Of a stretch of 64,000 nucleotides of DNA, positions 43,742-52,322 are shown one piece after another. The notes under the pieces are model-generated. The model was not told where the DNA came from and searched no databases. It saw only the letters and a list, made by a program, of their open reading frames with translations. Made by a program: the position numbers and the translations under genes. This DNA comes from Pseudomonas fluorescens (lineage in GTDB: Bacteria; Pseudomonadota; Gammaproteobacteria; Pseudomonadales; Pseudomonadaceae), in assembly GCF_902497775.2 (NCBI RefSeq), contig NZ_OZ024668.1, positions 62,001 through 126,000 of the forward strand. Direction: 5' to 3'. Every line of letters starts with the position of its first letter. Position 1 is the first letter of the stretch.

Positions 43742-44629
43742 ATGGAGCTGATGCAGATTCGCATGTTCAAGACGGTTTACGATACCGGCAGCATCGCTCG
43801 TGCGGCCGAGGTGTTGCACTACGTACCGTCGAACATCACCGCACGGATCAAGGCGCTGGAAGAGGAGCTGGGCGTGGCGTTGTTCTTTCGCCATGGGCGC
43901 GGCTTGAAGGTCAGCCCGGCGGGGGAAACCTTCCTCGAATACGCCAGCAAAATGCTCGCCCTGGCCGAAGAGTCCAAGGCAGCCTTGAGCCCACAAGCCG
44001 TGCCCAGTGGACGCTTGCGCATTGGCGCTATCGAGTCCTCGGCCAGTGGCCGGCTTCCGCGATTGCTGGCCGAGTATCATGCGCGCTTCCCGCAGGTTTC
44101 ACTGGAACTGAGCACGGGCACCTGGTCGCAACTGCTCGATGACGTGCTCAACCATCGCCTCGATGGGGCGATTGTCGCGGTCGAGGTCGAGCGGCCATTG
44201 CTCAAGCGCACGCCCATGTACCAGGAAGACCTGGTGCTGATCGCCCCCGAATCCCTGGGGGCGATCCGCAGCGCCGAAGACCTGCAGGGCAAGACCATTT
44301 TCATGTGGCCGGAAGGTTGCCCGTATCGTGCGGCGTTGGAGCACTGGTTGCTTGAGCAGGGGCAAAAGCTGCCGATTGTCGGCATTGCCAGCTATGGCGC
44401 CATCGTCAGTTGCGTCAGTGCGGGCGCCGGCGTGTCGCTGGTGCCTCGGGGCATCTTCGAGCAATACCGCAAGGGCGCCGGCTGGAGCGGCCATGAGTTC
44501 GCCGAACTCAAGGCCATCAGCAATGCCTTCTACTGGCATGCCCAGGCAGGAAGGCATCCGGCAAGGGATGCCTTCGTGCAGATGCTGCGCGAGGGGTTGG
44601 CGCCCGGCGCTATTCGATCGGGTACTTGA
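43742..44629 (+). CDS. LysR-family transcriptional regulator
   Basis: A 295-residue regulator. The HTH is typical (MRIFKTVYDTGSIARAAE-like, here IRMFKTVYDTGSIARAAEVL, with SNITARIKALEEELGVALF), and the effector domain begins near residue 90 (GRLRIGAIESSASGRLP). Its position divergent from the EamA transporter suggests control of that gene. The inducer is unknown. The 3' end overlaps the convergent GST gene by 20 nt. Confidence 0.92.
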   Translation: MELMQIRMFKTVYDTGSIARAAEVLHYVPSNITARIKALEEELGVALFFRHGRGLKVSPAGETFLEYASKMLALAEESKAALSPQAVPSGRLRIGAIESSASGRLPRLLAEYHARFPQVSLELSTGTWSQLLDDVLNHRLDGAIVAVEVERPLLKRTPMYQEDLVLIAPESLGAIRSAEDLQGKTIFMWPEGCPYRAALEHWLLEQGQKLPIVGIASYGAIVSCVSAGAGVSLVPRGIFEQYRKGAGWSGHEFAELKAISNAFYWHAQAGRHPARDAFVQMLREGLAPGAIRSGT

Positions 44630-45224
44630 GCATCGCCGGATGCGCTTCGATCTTCTGAGCCAGGCGCTGCACATGCGGATAGTCGCTGGCCGCAACTACC
44701 TCGGCGCATACGTATTGCGTGAATGACCAAGCCCCCGCCGTGCTGATTTCTGCCTGGCTCAAGGGCAGGCTGGGGCATTTGGTCGGCTGTTCGGCAAGCA
44801 AACCGTCGAGCTGCGCATACGCCGCCAGCAACTGCCCGGTCACCCGCTCCAGCCAGGGCGTGTGCAGTTTCTCCTGCGGGCGCAGGTTGTGTTCGTAGTA
44901 AATCTGCACCGACTTCTCACTGGCTGCCAGCGCCAGGCCGATCACCTGCAAATCGCTGGCACGCGCCAGCGCGTCTTGCGGCATGAGCTTTTTGGCAGGC
45001 ACGGCGAGGGCTTCGAAGTAGTCCAGAATCAGCGTCGAATCCATCAGCACCGTGCCGTCGTCCAGCACCAGGCTCGGCGCCTTGACCACCGGGTTGATCG
45101 CGGCGAACTCGGTAAAATTGCGAAACACCGACAAGCTCTGGTGCTCGAAGGTGATGCCGTACAGCTCCAGCGATACCGCAACGCGGCGCACGTAAGGGGA
45201 GTCGAGCATGCCGATCAGTTTCAT
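44610..45224 (-). CDS. Glutathione S-transferase family protein
   Basis: A 204-residue GST: thioredoxin-like N-domain starting MKLIGMLDSPYVRRVAVSLEL with Ser9 in the usual active position, the cis-Pro region KAPSLVLDDGTVLMDSTLIL (PxLxxxxxxxxES-like) and an all-helical C-domain. The C-domain N-cap (SQAEISTAGAW) is present. Function in detoxification or catabolism is not determined. It ends head to tail with the LysR gene and is followed by the Lrp-type regulator on the same strand upstream. Confidence 0.9.
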   Translation of the reverse strand: MKLIGMLDSPYVRRVAVSLELYGITFEHQSLSVFRNFTEFAAINPVVKAPSLVLDDGTVLMDSTLILDYFEALAVPAKKLMPQDALARASDLQVIGLALAASEKSVQIYYEHNLRPQEKLHTPWLERVTGQLLAAYAQLDGLLAEQPTKCPSLPLSQAEISTAGAWSFTQYVCAEVVAASDYPHVQRLAQKIEAHPAMLKYPIE

Positions 45225-45286
45225 GAGGCCTCCATTTCAGAAAAATCCGGGCTGGGTAGAAGGTAGTTGAAAATTGGCGCTGTACC

Positions 45287-45718
45287 TCACGGCACCAGGT
45301 TGCGCCGCTCGATGGGTTCGGAAAGCACGATGCTGGTGCGGGTTTCCCCGTACGGGTTGATCCTGGCGATGATGCTTTCGATGTCGGCCATGGACCTTGC
45401 ATAGAGGCGGATCAGGTAGGAGTCGTTGCCGGTAACATGCAGGCACTCGACCACTTCAGGGATTTGTTCAAGCAAGGCGAGCAACTTGGCCTTGGCCGGC
45501 TTGAAGGTGGTCATGCCCACCACCGCAGAAACACCATAGCCAAGTTTCACTGGATCGACCAGGGCGCCATAGCCCTTGATCACCCCTGCCTCTTCGAGCT
45601 TGCGCAGGCGCTCGGTGGTGGCCGGAATCGACAGCCCGGCATGGCCTGACAGCTCGGTGATGGACATCCGTCCCGAGCGCTGCACAGCGGCGAGGATTTT
45701 GCTGTCGATACGGTCCAT
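45287..45718 (-). CDS. Lrp/AsnC-family transcriptional regulator
   Basis: A 143-residue regulator with an N-terminal winged HTH (MDRIDSKILAAVQRSGRM to TERLRKLEEAGVIKGYGALV) and the RAM effector domain (CLHVTGNDSYLIRLYARSM, IARINPYGETRTSIVLS). ATG 45718 has GAGGAG upstream. It follows a LysE-family exporter by 62 nt on the same strand, so the amino-acid exporter is its likely target. Confidence 0.93.
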   Translation of the reverse strand: MDRIDSKILAAVQRSGRMSITELSGHAGLSIPATTERLRKLEEAGVIKGYGALVDPVKLGYGVSAVVGMTTFKPAKAKLLALLEQIPEVVECLHVTGNDSYLIRLYARSMADIESIIARINPYGETRTSIVLSEPIERRNLVP

Positions 45719-45780
45719 GTCGATCTCCTCTGCAAGAACACTGACAGTAGTGAAACTTGCAAGCCTTGAGCAATCTGAAA

Positions 45781-46410
45781 TTAACCGCCCCGCAGCAGAA
45801 CGCCGGTGATGATCTGGTAGGCACCCAGCAGGGTGATGGTCGAGCCGCAAAGCATGTTGATCAGCTTTAGCCTGGCATTTGAGAGCCTGCTGGCGAACAG
45901 CGACGAAAATCCGCTCAACCCCAGCCACCAAGCGGCGGAGCCGAGGAAGATGCCTGCGACCATCAAACCAAGGCTGTACTTGCTACTTTGGCCAGCACCG
46001 ACGCCATCGCTGAGTGCGGCGAATATGGCAATGAACGACAGGATGGTCATCGGGTTGGACAAGGTCAGCAACAAGGTCGAGGAGTAGGCCTTAAGCGGTT
46101 TGAAGTACTCCCCGGATGACCTGTTCGAAGCGGCTTCAGACCTGATGATTCGATAGCCCACATAAGCCAGAAAAGCACCGCCGAACATGCACAGCCAGGG
46201 TTTCCAGCCCACCAGCGTTGCGACTAACGCGCTGATGCCCAGTGCTCCGATAAATCCATAGATCGCATCCGCCGTTGCCGCGCCCAAGCCAGTGGCAAAC
46301 CCGGCGCGCCAGCCCTGGGCGAGGCTGCGTTGAATGCACAGCAAGCCAATCGGGCCGACTGGGGCGGCGATGCACAGGCCGATGAGCAGGGATTTCAGGA
46401 ACAGCAACAT
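45781..46410 (-). CDS. LysE/RhtB-family amino-acid exporter
   Basis: A 209-residue protein with six hydrophobic segments and the LysE start pattern KSLLIGLCIAAPVGPIGLLC, plus GFATGLGAATADAIYGFIGAL. These export basic or neutral amino acids. ATG 46410 is preferred over the upstream in-frame codon at 46440. It precedes the Lrp-like regulator, which is a common arrangement for amino-acid exporters. Confidence 0.9.
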   Translation of the reverse strand: MLLFLKSLLIGLCIAAPVGPIGLLCIQRSLAQGWRAGFATGLGAATADAIYGFIGALGISALVATLVGWKPWLCMFGGAFLAYVGYRIIRSEAASNRSSGEYFKPLKAYSSTLLLTLSNPMTILSFIAIFAALSDGVGAGQSSKYSLGLMVAGIFLGSAAWWLGLSGFSSLFASRLSNARLKLINMLCGSTITLLGAYQIITGVLLRGG

Positions 46411-46803
46411 GGGCGGAGCCTCCGGTGAGCGGTGACTCAAGGCTAAAGCCGCAGGTGCGCTTGGTTAATGTGGGATTGAAGGTTTTCTACGGGGATGACG
46501 GAAGGATTTAAGGCGGCGGCGGCTTGGTTGCTGAAAATGGGTAGGCGAGTACGTGGCCGAGCGGTGGGGAATCGCAGGCATTAAAAAGCCGGCTTGTGGC
46601 CGGCTTCCGGGGACGGGCTTGGCTAATTTTTGGTAAGCCGCAACCGCCTTAAAATCGTTGCTCCGGCGCTGGGGCCGGGAGGTGGCGGGCAAGCTGTGGA
46701 GTGCCGCGCCAGGGCCGCGGACGGGCTGGGCCGTCGGGCTAAATGTGCGGCGTAGCATACTGGGATTGGCCGGCGATGCCCAGCAAAAAATCACCCGCGG
46801 CGC
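46411..46803. other. 393-nt intergenic region with a strong minus-strand terminator
   Basis: I see no convincing gene here. An in-frame stretch on the minus strand has low-complexity composition and no ribosome-binding site. The main structure is a hairpin at 46583-46606. The rest is GC-rich and unassigned; an sRNA cannot be excluded. Confidence 0.5.
46583..46606 (-). terminator. Intrinsic terminator facing the LysE gene
   Basis: On the minus strand AAGCCGGC-CACAA-GCCGGCTT forms an 8-bp stem with a 5-nt loop followed by TTTAA, a standard intrinsic terminator. It ends transcripts from the S24-type regulator before the LysE gene. Confidence 0.8.
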
Positions 46804-47514
46804 TCAGGCCGGGCGGCTGTCGCGCAGATGCCCCCACCAGAACACCCAGCCAAATACTTCCAGGTGCTGGGTCTTGAGTTGCGCCGGGCTGTAGGTTTCG
46901 GTGGGGTATTCGTCGCTGTCCTGGCTGTGCAGGCGCAAGGCGCCATTGGCACGGCGGCTGAGGCTGTTGATGCGCAGGCGGCCGTTGTGCAGCAGGGCGT
47001 AGATTTCACCTTCGACCACGCGGGTGAGGCTGCGATCGATGGCCAGGGTGGTGCCGCGCGGCAGCAGCGGGCACATGTTGTGCCCGGGCATGTTCAGGCA
47101 CAGGGCATCGCCCGGGTCGACGCCCAGAGAGTCGAGGGCGCGCAGGGGCAGGCGCAGGTAACGGTCTTCGACGGGTTTTAGCTGGCGGGCCTGGATGCTG
47201 TAGAACGGCAGCTGGATGTCGTTGTGGTTGTGCGCCGCCAGCAGGCCAGCATCGGGGCCTTCGACGCCGGGACGGGCGGCCTGGCTGTTGAGGCGTGGCA
47301 AGGGGTTGGGGTGTTTGGGGCCTTCGCCGTTGCGCAGCCAGCGGCTGCGCACGCACAGCAGTTCAGCGATTTCATCCAGCCGGGCCAGGGGCACGCCGCG
47401 CTTGAACCAGTTGTTGACGTGCTGCGGCGTAACCTTGCGCTGCGCGGCAAAGTCGGAAGGGGACAGGTTGCACTCGCTCAGGAGCGCTTTGAGTCGATCA
47501 CCAGATGTATTCAT
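46804..47514 (-). CDS. Phage-repressor-like regulator (HTH plus inactive S24 domain)
   Basis: A 236-residue protein. The HTH at 6-50 (RLKALLSECNLSPSDFAAQR, QHVNNWFKRG) is followed by an S24/LexA-like domain from about 100. In active members the dyad is Ser in GxSM and Lys in the strand after the DGD loop. Here the Ser position is Asn146 in GHNMCPLLPRG and the Lys position is Asn183 in LRINSLSR, so self-cleavage should be lost. The C-terminus VFGWVFWWGHLRDSR matches PrtR-type pyocin/prophage repressors. No phage genes lie nearby. Confidence 0.82.
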   Translation of the reverse strand: MNTSGDRLKALLSECNLSPSDFAAQRKVTPQHVNNWFKRGVPLARLDEIAELLCVRSRWLRNGEGPKHPNPLPRLNSQAARPGVEGPDAGLLAAHNHNDIQLPFYSIQARQLKPVEDRYLRLPLRALDSLGVDPGDALCLNMPGHNMCPLLPRGTTLAIDRSLTRVVEGEIYALLHNGRLRINSLSRRANGALRLHSQDSDEYPTETYSPAQLKTQHLEVFGWVFWWGHLRDSRPA

Positions 47515-47719
47515 GAGGCCCGAGTCTAGTGGGCTTGCACGGCCCAGGCTATAAACGCGAAGTTCATTTTCAAGGCGGGAAAATGGCTGGCTTACAGGCG
47601 TTTGCTTAGGCTTGCGTAGGAGGTTTCCTGGCAAAAAAATCCACTTGGATGGCGTTCGGAACTATCCTACGCATGCTGCTGCCTTTTCACTGTTGTGATA
47701 AAGGTGCTACAGGGCTAGT

Positions 47720-47883
47720 TTCCTCGGGTCGCTACGTTGGCGACCGGGTGTGAGAGCTCGAGTAGATAGTAGAAGCAGCTAGTTATGGCAGCTGTGCGCG
47801 GGCAGACCTCGGTCTGGCCGGGTTTCCTATGTCTACCGGTCTCTCACCCCGCGTACGGCTGCCACCCTAATCCTGTGAGAGGG
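47720..47883 (+). ncRNA. c4-like antisense leader RNA
   Basis: A leader before the next gene with two boxes complementary to its own downstream region. TTTCCTATGTCTA (47823-47835) can pair with 47903-47915 (13 contiguous pairs, three G-U) across the Shine-Dalgarno. TCTCTCAC (47840-47847) can pair with 47875-47882 (8 pairs). The first box lies in a loop closed by CCGG/CCGG (47818-47821 with 47836-47839). Hairpins at 47727-47745 and 47803-47816 precede it. This is the logic of phage P1 c4 RNA; family membership is inferred. Confidence 0.65.
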
Positions 47884-47921
47884 ATGCGGAGGTAGCTCCT
47901 GATAGATATAGGAGGTACGTC

Positions 47922-48209
47922 ATGAAGAAGATCGTCCCCGACCCACCGTATTCCGATATATCCCGCGACAACATCACCACCCCCTACTTCTCCATCCACA
48001 GCGACCTGATCCCTCCTGACTCCCTGGCCTTTGCCAGCGAACTGCTGCGCGGTATCCACGACACTACCGACGAATTCTGCCGAGCCCACGCCAATGCACC
48101 CGGCCAGGGCATGCTGATGAATGTGCTGCATTCGGCCGAGATGGCCAGGGCGCTGGTCGAGCATGCGTTGAGCAAGCTGCAGGCCGTGGAAGAGGGAGTA
48201 ATGGCATGA
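47922..48209 (+). CDS. Small Pseudomonas protein, DUF6124-like
   Basis: A 95-residue protein starting MKKIVPDPPYSDISRDN, with a helical C-terminus (FASELLRGIHDTTDEFCRAH, EMARALVEHALSKLQ). The pattern resembles DUF6124 proteins common in Pseudomonas; function unknown. A perfect Shine-Dalgarno AGGAGG lies 6 nt before the ATG and is complementary to the upstream leader, so translation is probably repressible. It overlaps the next gene by 4 nt (ATGA). Confidence 0.75.
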   Translation: MKKIVPDPPYSDISRDNITTPYFSIHSDLIPPDSLAFASELLRGIHDTTDEFCRAHANAPGQGMLMNVLHSAEMARALVEHALSKLQAVEEGVMA

Positions 48210-48472
48210 GCAAGGATTCGTACGACGAGACGGTAGGTATCGCGAGCTTTATCAGCAGCCAGCAATTGCCCATGGGGCTGTTTCGGATTACGCCGGGCGT
48301 GCCGTGCGATTACGCGCTGGAGCAGGCTTCAACCCTGCTGGGATGTGTGCACAAGCTGATCCGGGCGGGGGGTATGGATGAAGACGGCGACATGATGTGG
48401 GCCGCTTTTTATCTGAGCGGGTTCGCCAAGGCGATTGTTGATGATGTGGGTTTGGGAATGAATAGGGCTTAA
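48206..48472 (+). CDS. Small Pseudomonas protein, DUF3077-like
   Basis: An 88-residue protein with the DUF3077 pattern: LFRITPGVPCDYALEQASTLLGC, then HKLIRAGGMDEDGDMMWAAFYLSGFAKAIVDDVG. Cys pairs in the middle are conserved in the family as I recall it; function unknown. It is translationally coupled to the DUF6124-like gene (4-nt overlap). A REP pair of reversed order follows. Confidence 0.78.
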   Translation: MSKDSYDETVGIASFISSQQLPMGLFRITPGVPCDYALEQASTLLGCVHKLIRAGGMDEDGDMMWAAFYLSGFAKAIVDDVGLGMNRA

Positions 48473-48490
48473 GAAGGTAGCTGCCTGTGC

Positions 48491-48561
48491 TGTGGGAGCG
48501 GGCTTGCCCCGCGATGCGATGTGGCTGACAGTCAGCTATCGCGGGGCAAGCCCGCTCCCAC
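48491..48561. repeat. REP pair 5, reversed orientation
   Basis: Here the arms come in the opposite order to the other five pairs: TGTGGGAGCGGGCTTGCC then, after a spacer with its own palindrome GCTGAC-A-GTCAGC, GGCAAGCCCGCTCCCAC. The whole 71 nt can fold as one long hairpin with a nested one. Confidence 0.88.
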
Positions 48562-48588
48562 CGTGATGGGGTGTTCTTGCCCTGAAAC

Positions 48589-48616
48589 AAAAAGCCCCGC
48601 AGGTGCGGGGCTTTTT
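48589..48616. terminator. Bidirectional intrinsic terminator
   Basis: A5-GCCCCGC-AGGT-GCGGGGC-T5 gives a 7-bp GC stem with T-tracts on both strands. It serves the minus-strand ppa transcript and the plus-strand DUF3077-like unit. Confidence 0.9.
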
Positions 48617-48628
48617 GTTGAGGGTTGC

Positions 48629-49156
48629 TTAGCCTTTGTAAGCGGCAACCGATTTGATGATCGCAGCGCGGGCGGCGTCAGCGCCATCCCAGCCTTCGAT
48701 CTTGACCCACTTGCCTTTCTCGAGATCTTTGTAGTTCGCGAAGAAGTGCTCGATCTGCTGGATCAGCAGGGCAGGCAGGTCGGTGTATTCTTTGACGTCG
48801 ACGTACAGTTGCGACAGTTTGTCGTGCGGTACGGCGATGACTTTGGCGTCGCCGCCGCCGTCGTCGGTCATGTTCAGGATGCCGACCGGACGGGCGCGGA
48901 TGACCGAGCCTGGCGCTACCGGGTACGGGGTAACAACCAGTACGTCGAGGGGATCACCGTCGTCGGCCAGGGTGTTAGGGATGTAGCCGTAGTTGGCCGG
49001 GTAGAACATCGGGGTAGCCATGAAACGGTCAACGAACAGGCAGTCGCTGTCCTTGTCGATCTCGTACTTGATCGGCGCGTGGTTGGCTGGAATCTCGATG
49101 GCGACGTAGATGTCGTTCGGCAGGTCTTTGCCAGCCGGAATCTTGCTGTAGCTCAT
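48629..49156 (-). CDS. ppa: Inorganic pyrophosphatase
   Basis: A 175-residue family I soluble pyrophosphatase. The metal-binding [10 protein letters not shown] motif and the substrate region ([19 protein letters not shown]) are present; length matches the E. coli enzyme. It hydrolyses PPi to drive biosynthesis. Its own terminator lies directly downstream. Confidence 0.97.
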   Translation of the reverse strand: MSYSKIPAGKDLPNDIYVAIEIPANHAPIKYEIDKDSDCLFVDRFMATPMFYPANYGYIPNTLADDGDPLDVLVVTPYPVAPGSVIRARPVGILNMTDDGGGDAKVIAVPHDKLSQLYVDVKEYTDLPALLIQQIEHFFANYKDLEKGKWVKIEGWDGADAARAAIIKSVAAYKG

Positions 49157-49247
49157 TGGGCAGTGCCCCCATGTTTGGCCAAAAATTGGTCGCGATTATA
49201 GGCACATTCCAGCGCGCTTGCCACGCCCGGCCGGATGTCCGGCAGGC

Positions 49248-50063
49248 TCAGTCCTGCGCGTCCTGGTAATGCGGGTGGTGGCGCTGCAACTGCTGCAGGC
49301 GGGCCAGCGGGTCCTGGCGGTAAAAGCCGCGCAATTGCTGGTACACCGCGGGGTAGGCGTCGTTGAGCAGGTCGGGGGCGCTGAAGAAGTATTCGCTGGT
49401 GACGGCAAAGAATTCTGCCGGGTTTTCCGCGGCATAAGGGTCGATGGCAGTCTCGGCGTCGGGGGTGCGGTCGAGCTGGGCGTTGAGGTCGTCAAAGGCC
49501 GCTTGCATGACCTGGGCCCAGTCGCTGACGCGCAAATCGTTGTGCAGCGGCGGTAGGCCATTGGCATCGCCATTGAGCATGTCGAGCTTGTGCGCAAGTT
49601 CGTGAATCACCAGGTTGTAGCCTTCCCAGCCGCCGCTGGCCAGCACGCCGGGCCAGGCCAGGATCACCGGGCCCTGCTGCCAGGCTTCGCCGCTGTGCTC
49701 GCCGTCCCATTCGTGTTCGATGCCGCTGGCGTCGCGATGGCGCTGGGGGCTCACGAAGTCGTCGGGGTAGAGGATGATTTCGTGAAAACCCTGGTACCAG
49801 TTCAGCTCGCCAAGGTGCAGCAGCGGCAGTTGCGCCTGGGCGGCAAGAAACAGGCGTTGCTCGCCGTCCAGTTCGACCCCGGGCAGGGCGGTCAGGTGCT
49901 TGTTGTCGAGGAACAATACACAGGCTTCACGCAGCCACCGGTCCTCTTCGTCGCTGAGGCCATCGAGCAGCGGCAGGCGCTCGCGCACCCGCTGCCAGCG
50001 CTGCGGGTCGAGCGGGTGTCGGGCCAGGGTGCGGCGACGGCGCCAGGCGCTCAGCGACCACAT
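49248..50063 (-). CDS. mtfA: MtfA-type zinc metallopeptidase (M90)
   Basis: A 271-residue peptidase with HELAH at 154-158 (HExxH zinc site) and the third ligand plausibly in the following DPYAAENPAEFFAVTSEYFF block. MtfA binds and inactivates the Mlc repressor in E. coli and is distantly related to anthrax lethal factor. The start MWSLSAWRRRRTL has a basic cap. It lies 9 nt before dedA's end and close to ppa. Confidence 0.9.
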   Translation of the reverse strand: MWSLSAWRRRRTLARHPLDPQRWQRVRERLPLLDGLSDEEDRWLREACVLFLDNKHLTALPGVELDGEQRLFLAAQAQLPLLHLGELNWYQGFHEIILYPDDFVSPQRHRDASGIEHEWDGEHSGEAWQQGPVILAWPGVLASGGWEGYNLVIHELAHKLDMLNGDANGLPPLHNDLRVSDWAQVMQAAFDDLNAQLDRTPDAETAIDPYAAENPAEFFAVTSEYFFSAPDLLNDAYPAVYQQLRGFYRQDPLARLQQLQRHHPHYQDAQD

Positions 50064-50072
50064 AAGCCGGGC

Positions 50073-50723
50073 TTAGTGAACCTTGGCTTCGTTGCGGCCC
50101 ATGCGGCTGCGCACGATGCCGATGATCATCGGTACCAGCGACAACAGGATGATGGCGACGATCATCAGCGACAGGTTCTGCTTGATGAACGGCACGTTGC
50201 CGAAGAAGTAACCCAGGGTAACCAGGCCGCCGACCCAGAGCACGGTGCCGGCGACACTGAAACCGAGAAAACGCGGGTAATGCATTTTGGCGATGCCGGC
50301 GACGAACGGCGCGAAAGTGCGCAGGATCGGCAGGAAGCGCGCCAGGGTCACGGTCTTGCCACCATGGCGTTCGTAAAAATCGTGGGTTTGCTGCAGATAG
50401 TCGCGGCGGAAGATCTTCGAATTGGGGTTGCGGAACAAGCGTTCGCCTGCTGTTCGGCCAATCACGTAGTTGGTGCTGTCGCCGAGAATGGCCGCGGCCA
50501 TGAGCAGGCCGCCGAGCAGTACCGGGTCCATGCCGCCGCCCGCAGCGACGGCGCCGGCGATGAACAGCAGGGAATCACCCGGCAGGAAGGGCATGACCAC
50601 CAGACCAGTCTCGCAGAAGATCACCAGAAACAGGATCGCGTAGATCCACGGGCCGTAGTTGTTGACCAACAGGTCCAGGTAGGCGTCGAGATGCAGAATA
50701 AGGTCCAGCGGGTTGAAATCCAT
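50073..50723 (-). CDS. DedA-family inner-membrane protein
   Basis: A 216-residue membrane protein with the SNARE-assoc/DedA pattern: FCETGLVVMPFLPGDSLLF near residue 40 and GRFLPILRTFAPFVAGIAKM-like (here ARFLPILRTFAPFVAG) in the middle. DedA proteins act as lipid flippases/scramblases, including undecaprenyl phosphate recycling. ATG 50723 (MDFNPLDLI) is chosen over a CTG-like earlier reading. Confidence 0.92.
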   Translation of the reverse strand: MDFNPLDLILHLDAYLDLLVNNYGPWIYAILFLVIFCETGLVVMPFLPGDSLLFIAGAVAAGGGMDPVLLGGLLMAAAILGDSTNYVIGRTAGERLFRNPNSKIFRRDYLQQTHDFYERHGGKTVTLARFLPILRTFAPFVAGIAKMHYPRFLGFSVAGTVLWVGGLVTLGYFFGNVPFIKQNLSLMIVAIILLSLVPMIIGIVRSRMGRNEAKVH

Positions 50724-50899
50724 GTACAGCACCTGTGTTCTTGACCCGAGCGACGGGCTTGCGATGGCTGGCAGTGCGAATGCGGACGGTCGCTACCCGG
50801 AAGATGGGTAAAGTTTCACACACAATGAAGAGGCGCATTATACGGCTACGAACAGATTGTGCCTGCGCAGTTTGTAGCGGCGGATGTCGAATGGGTGTC

Positions 50900-50924
50900 A
50901 ACGGCAGGCGTTGCGCCTGCCGTT
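50900..50924. terminator. GC-rich hairpin after the GNAT gene
   Basis: AACGGCAGGCG and CGCCTGCCGTT form an 11-bp perfect stem with a 3-nt loop, 10 nt after the acetyltransferase stop on the minus strand. No T-tract follows, so termination would be weak or assisted. Confidence 0.6.
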
Positions 50925-50933
50925 GCGTTCGGC

Positions 50934-51392
50934 TCAGTCCGAGTTGATCGGCAGGATGTAGCTTTTGAACTCGGTGTCTTCGCGAAAGCCGATGGATTCG
51001 TAGGTTTTCATCGCCACTTCGTTGTCGCTGCTGGTAGATACCCGCATGCGTACGGCGTTGGTCTCCTTGGCCAGCTTCTTGGCTTCGCGCATCAGGTGGT
51101 CGGCCACCAGCATGCGCCGGGAGTCTTCGGCGACATAGATGTCGTTGAGGATCCACACGCGCTTGAGCGACAGCGACGAGAAGCTCGGGTAGAGCTGGCA
51201 AAAACCCATCAGCTTGCTGTCGTCATCGTCCGGCAGGGCCAGGTAGATGATCGATTCGCCACGCTCCAGGCGTTTTTCCAGGAACGAGCGTGAGGAGTCC
51301 GGGTAAGGCAACTGGCCGTAGAATTCGCGATATTTGACGAACAGCGGGGCAAGCAGGTCCAGATGTTCCAGGGTTGCTTTGATGATTCGCAT
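50934..51392 (-). CDS. GNAT-family N-acetyltransferase
   Basis: A 152-residue GNAT. The acetyl-CoA loop is visible around DSRRMLVADHLMREAKKLAK, and the fold starts MRIIKATLEHLDLLAPLFVKYREFY. The acceptor is unknown; similar proteins modify amino acids or polyamines. It follows eutC on the same strand but is separated by about 94 nt. Confidence 0.87.
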   Translation of the reverse strand: MRIIKATLEHLDLLAPLFVKYREFYGQLPYPDSSRSFLEKRLERGESIIYLALPDDDDSKLMGFCQLYPSFSSLSLKRVWILNDIYVAEDSRRMLVADHLMREAKKLAKETNAVRMRVSTSSDNEVAMKTYESIGFREDTEFKSYILPINSD

Positions 51393-51486
51393 AAGCAGGC
51401 CTCAGGTTCCATGGGAGTTTGCGGCGAATCGCCGGCAGCCTTGGCCGATGCTGCCTGAAAGCAATTAGAAAGCGCAATCTACGATC

Positions 51487-52311
51487 TCAAGGTTTACTCA
51501 GCAGGAAATTTCCGCTTTTCGGTGCATCAGTGTCTGACTCAAGGGTTTGCACCTGGGCTTCGTCCTTCAGATTGACCCCAGACAGCTGTCGTCGGCAAGC
51601 CTCGCGCATCAGGTACAACAGGCGATGGGCGGCCATGCCGTAGCTCAGGCCTTCCAGGCGCACGTTGGAGATGCAGTTGCGGTAGGCGTCGGTGAGGCCA
51701 ACCTTGGGGTTGTAGGTGAAGTACAGCCCGAGGCTGTCCGGCGAGCTCAGGCCCGGGCGTTCGCCGATGAGAATCACGGTCATTTTCGCCCCGAGCAGCT
51801 CGCCCACCTCGTCGGCCACCGCCACCCGGCCTTGTTCCACCAATACCACCGGTGCTGTCGACCAGCCGTCGGCGGCGCTCTGTTCTTCCAGGCGGGCGAG
51901 AAACGGTAGGGTATGACGATGCACGGCCAGGGCCGACAAGCCGTCGGCAACGACGATGGCCAAGTCAACGCCGCCGGGGTTGGCCTGGGCATGCTCGCGC
52001 AGCCGTTGTGCTGAATCTTCGTGCAGGCGGCGCCCCAGATCGGGGCGCTGCAGATAACTGTGGCGATCGGCGGCGGCGCTGTGCAGCAGCAGGCTGTCAC
52101 GCCCGCGCTCGCTCAATTGCTCGCGCAGGCCGGCATGGTCGAAGGCCAGGTGCACGGCGTCGCGGGCCTGGGCGTGGGCAAATTGGAAGTCAAGCTGGGC
52201 GCCGGTCGGCAGGCTGGTGCCAGTACGGCCCAGGGCGATGCGCGCCGGGGTCAGGCGGCGCAGTTCCAGCCAGGGATTGGCGCTGTTGTCGTGTTGTGGG
52301 GTGTTGGCCAT
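51487..52311 (-). CDS. eutC: Ethanolamine ammonia-lyase, small subunit
   Basis: A 274-residue subunit that binds adenosylcobalamin with EutB and splits ethanolamine to acetaldehyde and ammonia. The EutC-like [14 protein letters not shown] region, [18 protein letters not shown] and the [13 protein letters not shown] block are present. It starts 11 nt after eutB. No microcompartment shell genes are present, as is usual in Pseudomonas. Confidence 0.95.
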   Translation of the reverse strand: MANTPQHDNSANPWLELRRLTPARIALGRTGTSLPTGAQLDFQFAHAQARDAVHLAFDHAGLREQLSERGRDSLLLHSAAADRHSYLQRPDLGRRLHEDSAQRLREHAQANPGGVDLAIVVADGLSALAVHRHTLPFLARLEEQSAADGWSTAPVVLVEQGRVAVADEVGELLGAKMTVILIGERPGLSSPDSLGLYFTYNPKVGLTDAYRNCISNVRLEGLSYGMAAHRLLYLMREACRRQLSGVNLKDEAQVQTLESDTDAPKSGNFLLSKP

Positions 52312-52322
52312 AGTCGACTCGC

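Noticed and set aside
46465..46794. 110-codon minus-strand open frame in the intergenic region
   Set aside because: It runs through the terminator hairpin, has no ribosome-binding site and reads as low-complexity Arg/Pro/Ser-rich sequence.
46804..48472. A prophage or tailocin at the S24 regulator
   Set aside because: No integrase, structural, lysis or att-like repeat is visible; only the repressor-like gene and the c4-like leader recall phage biology.
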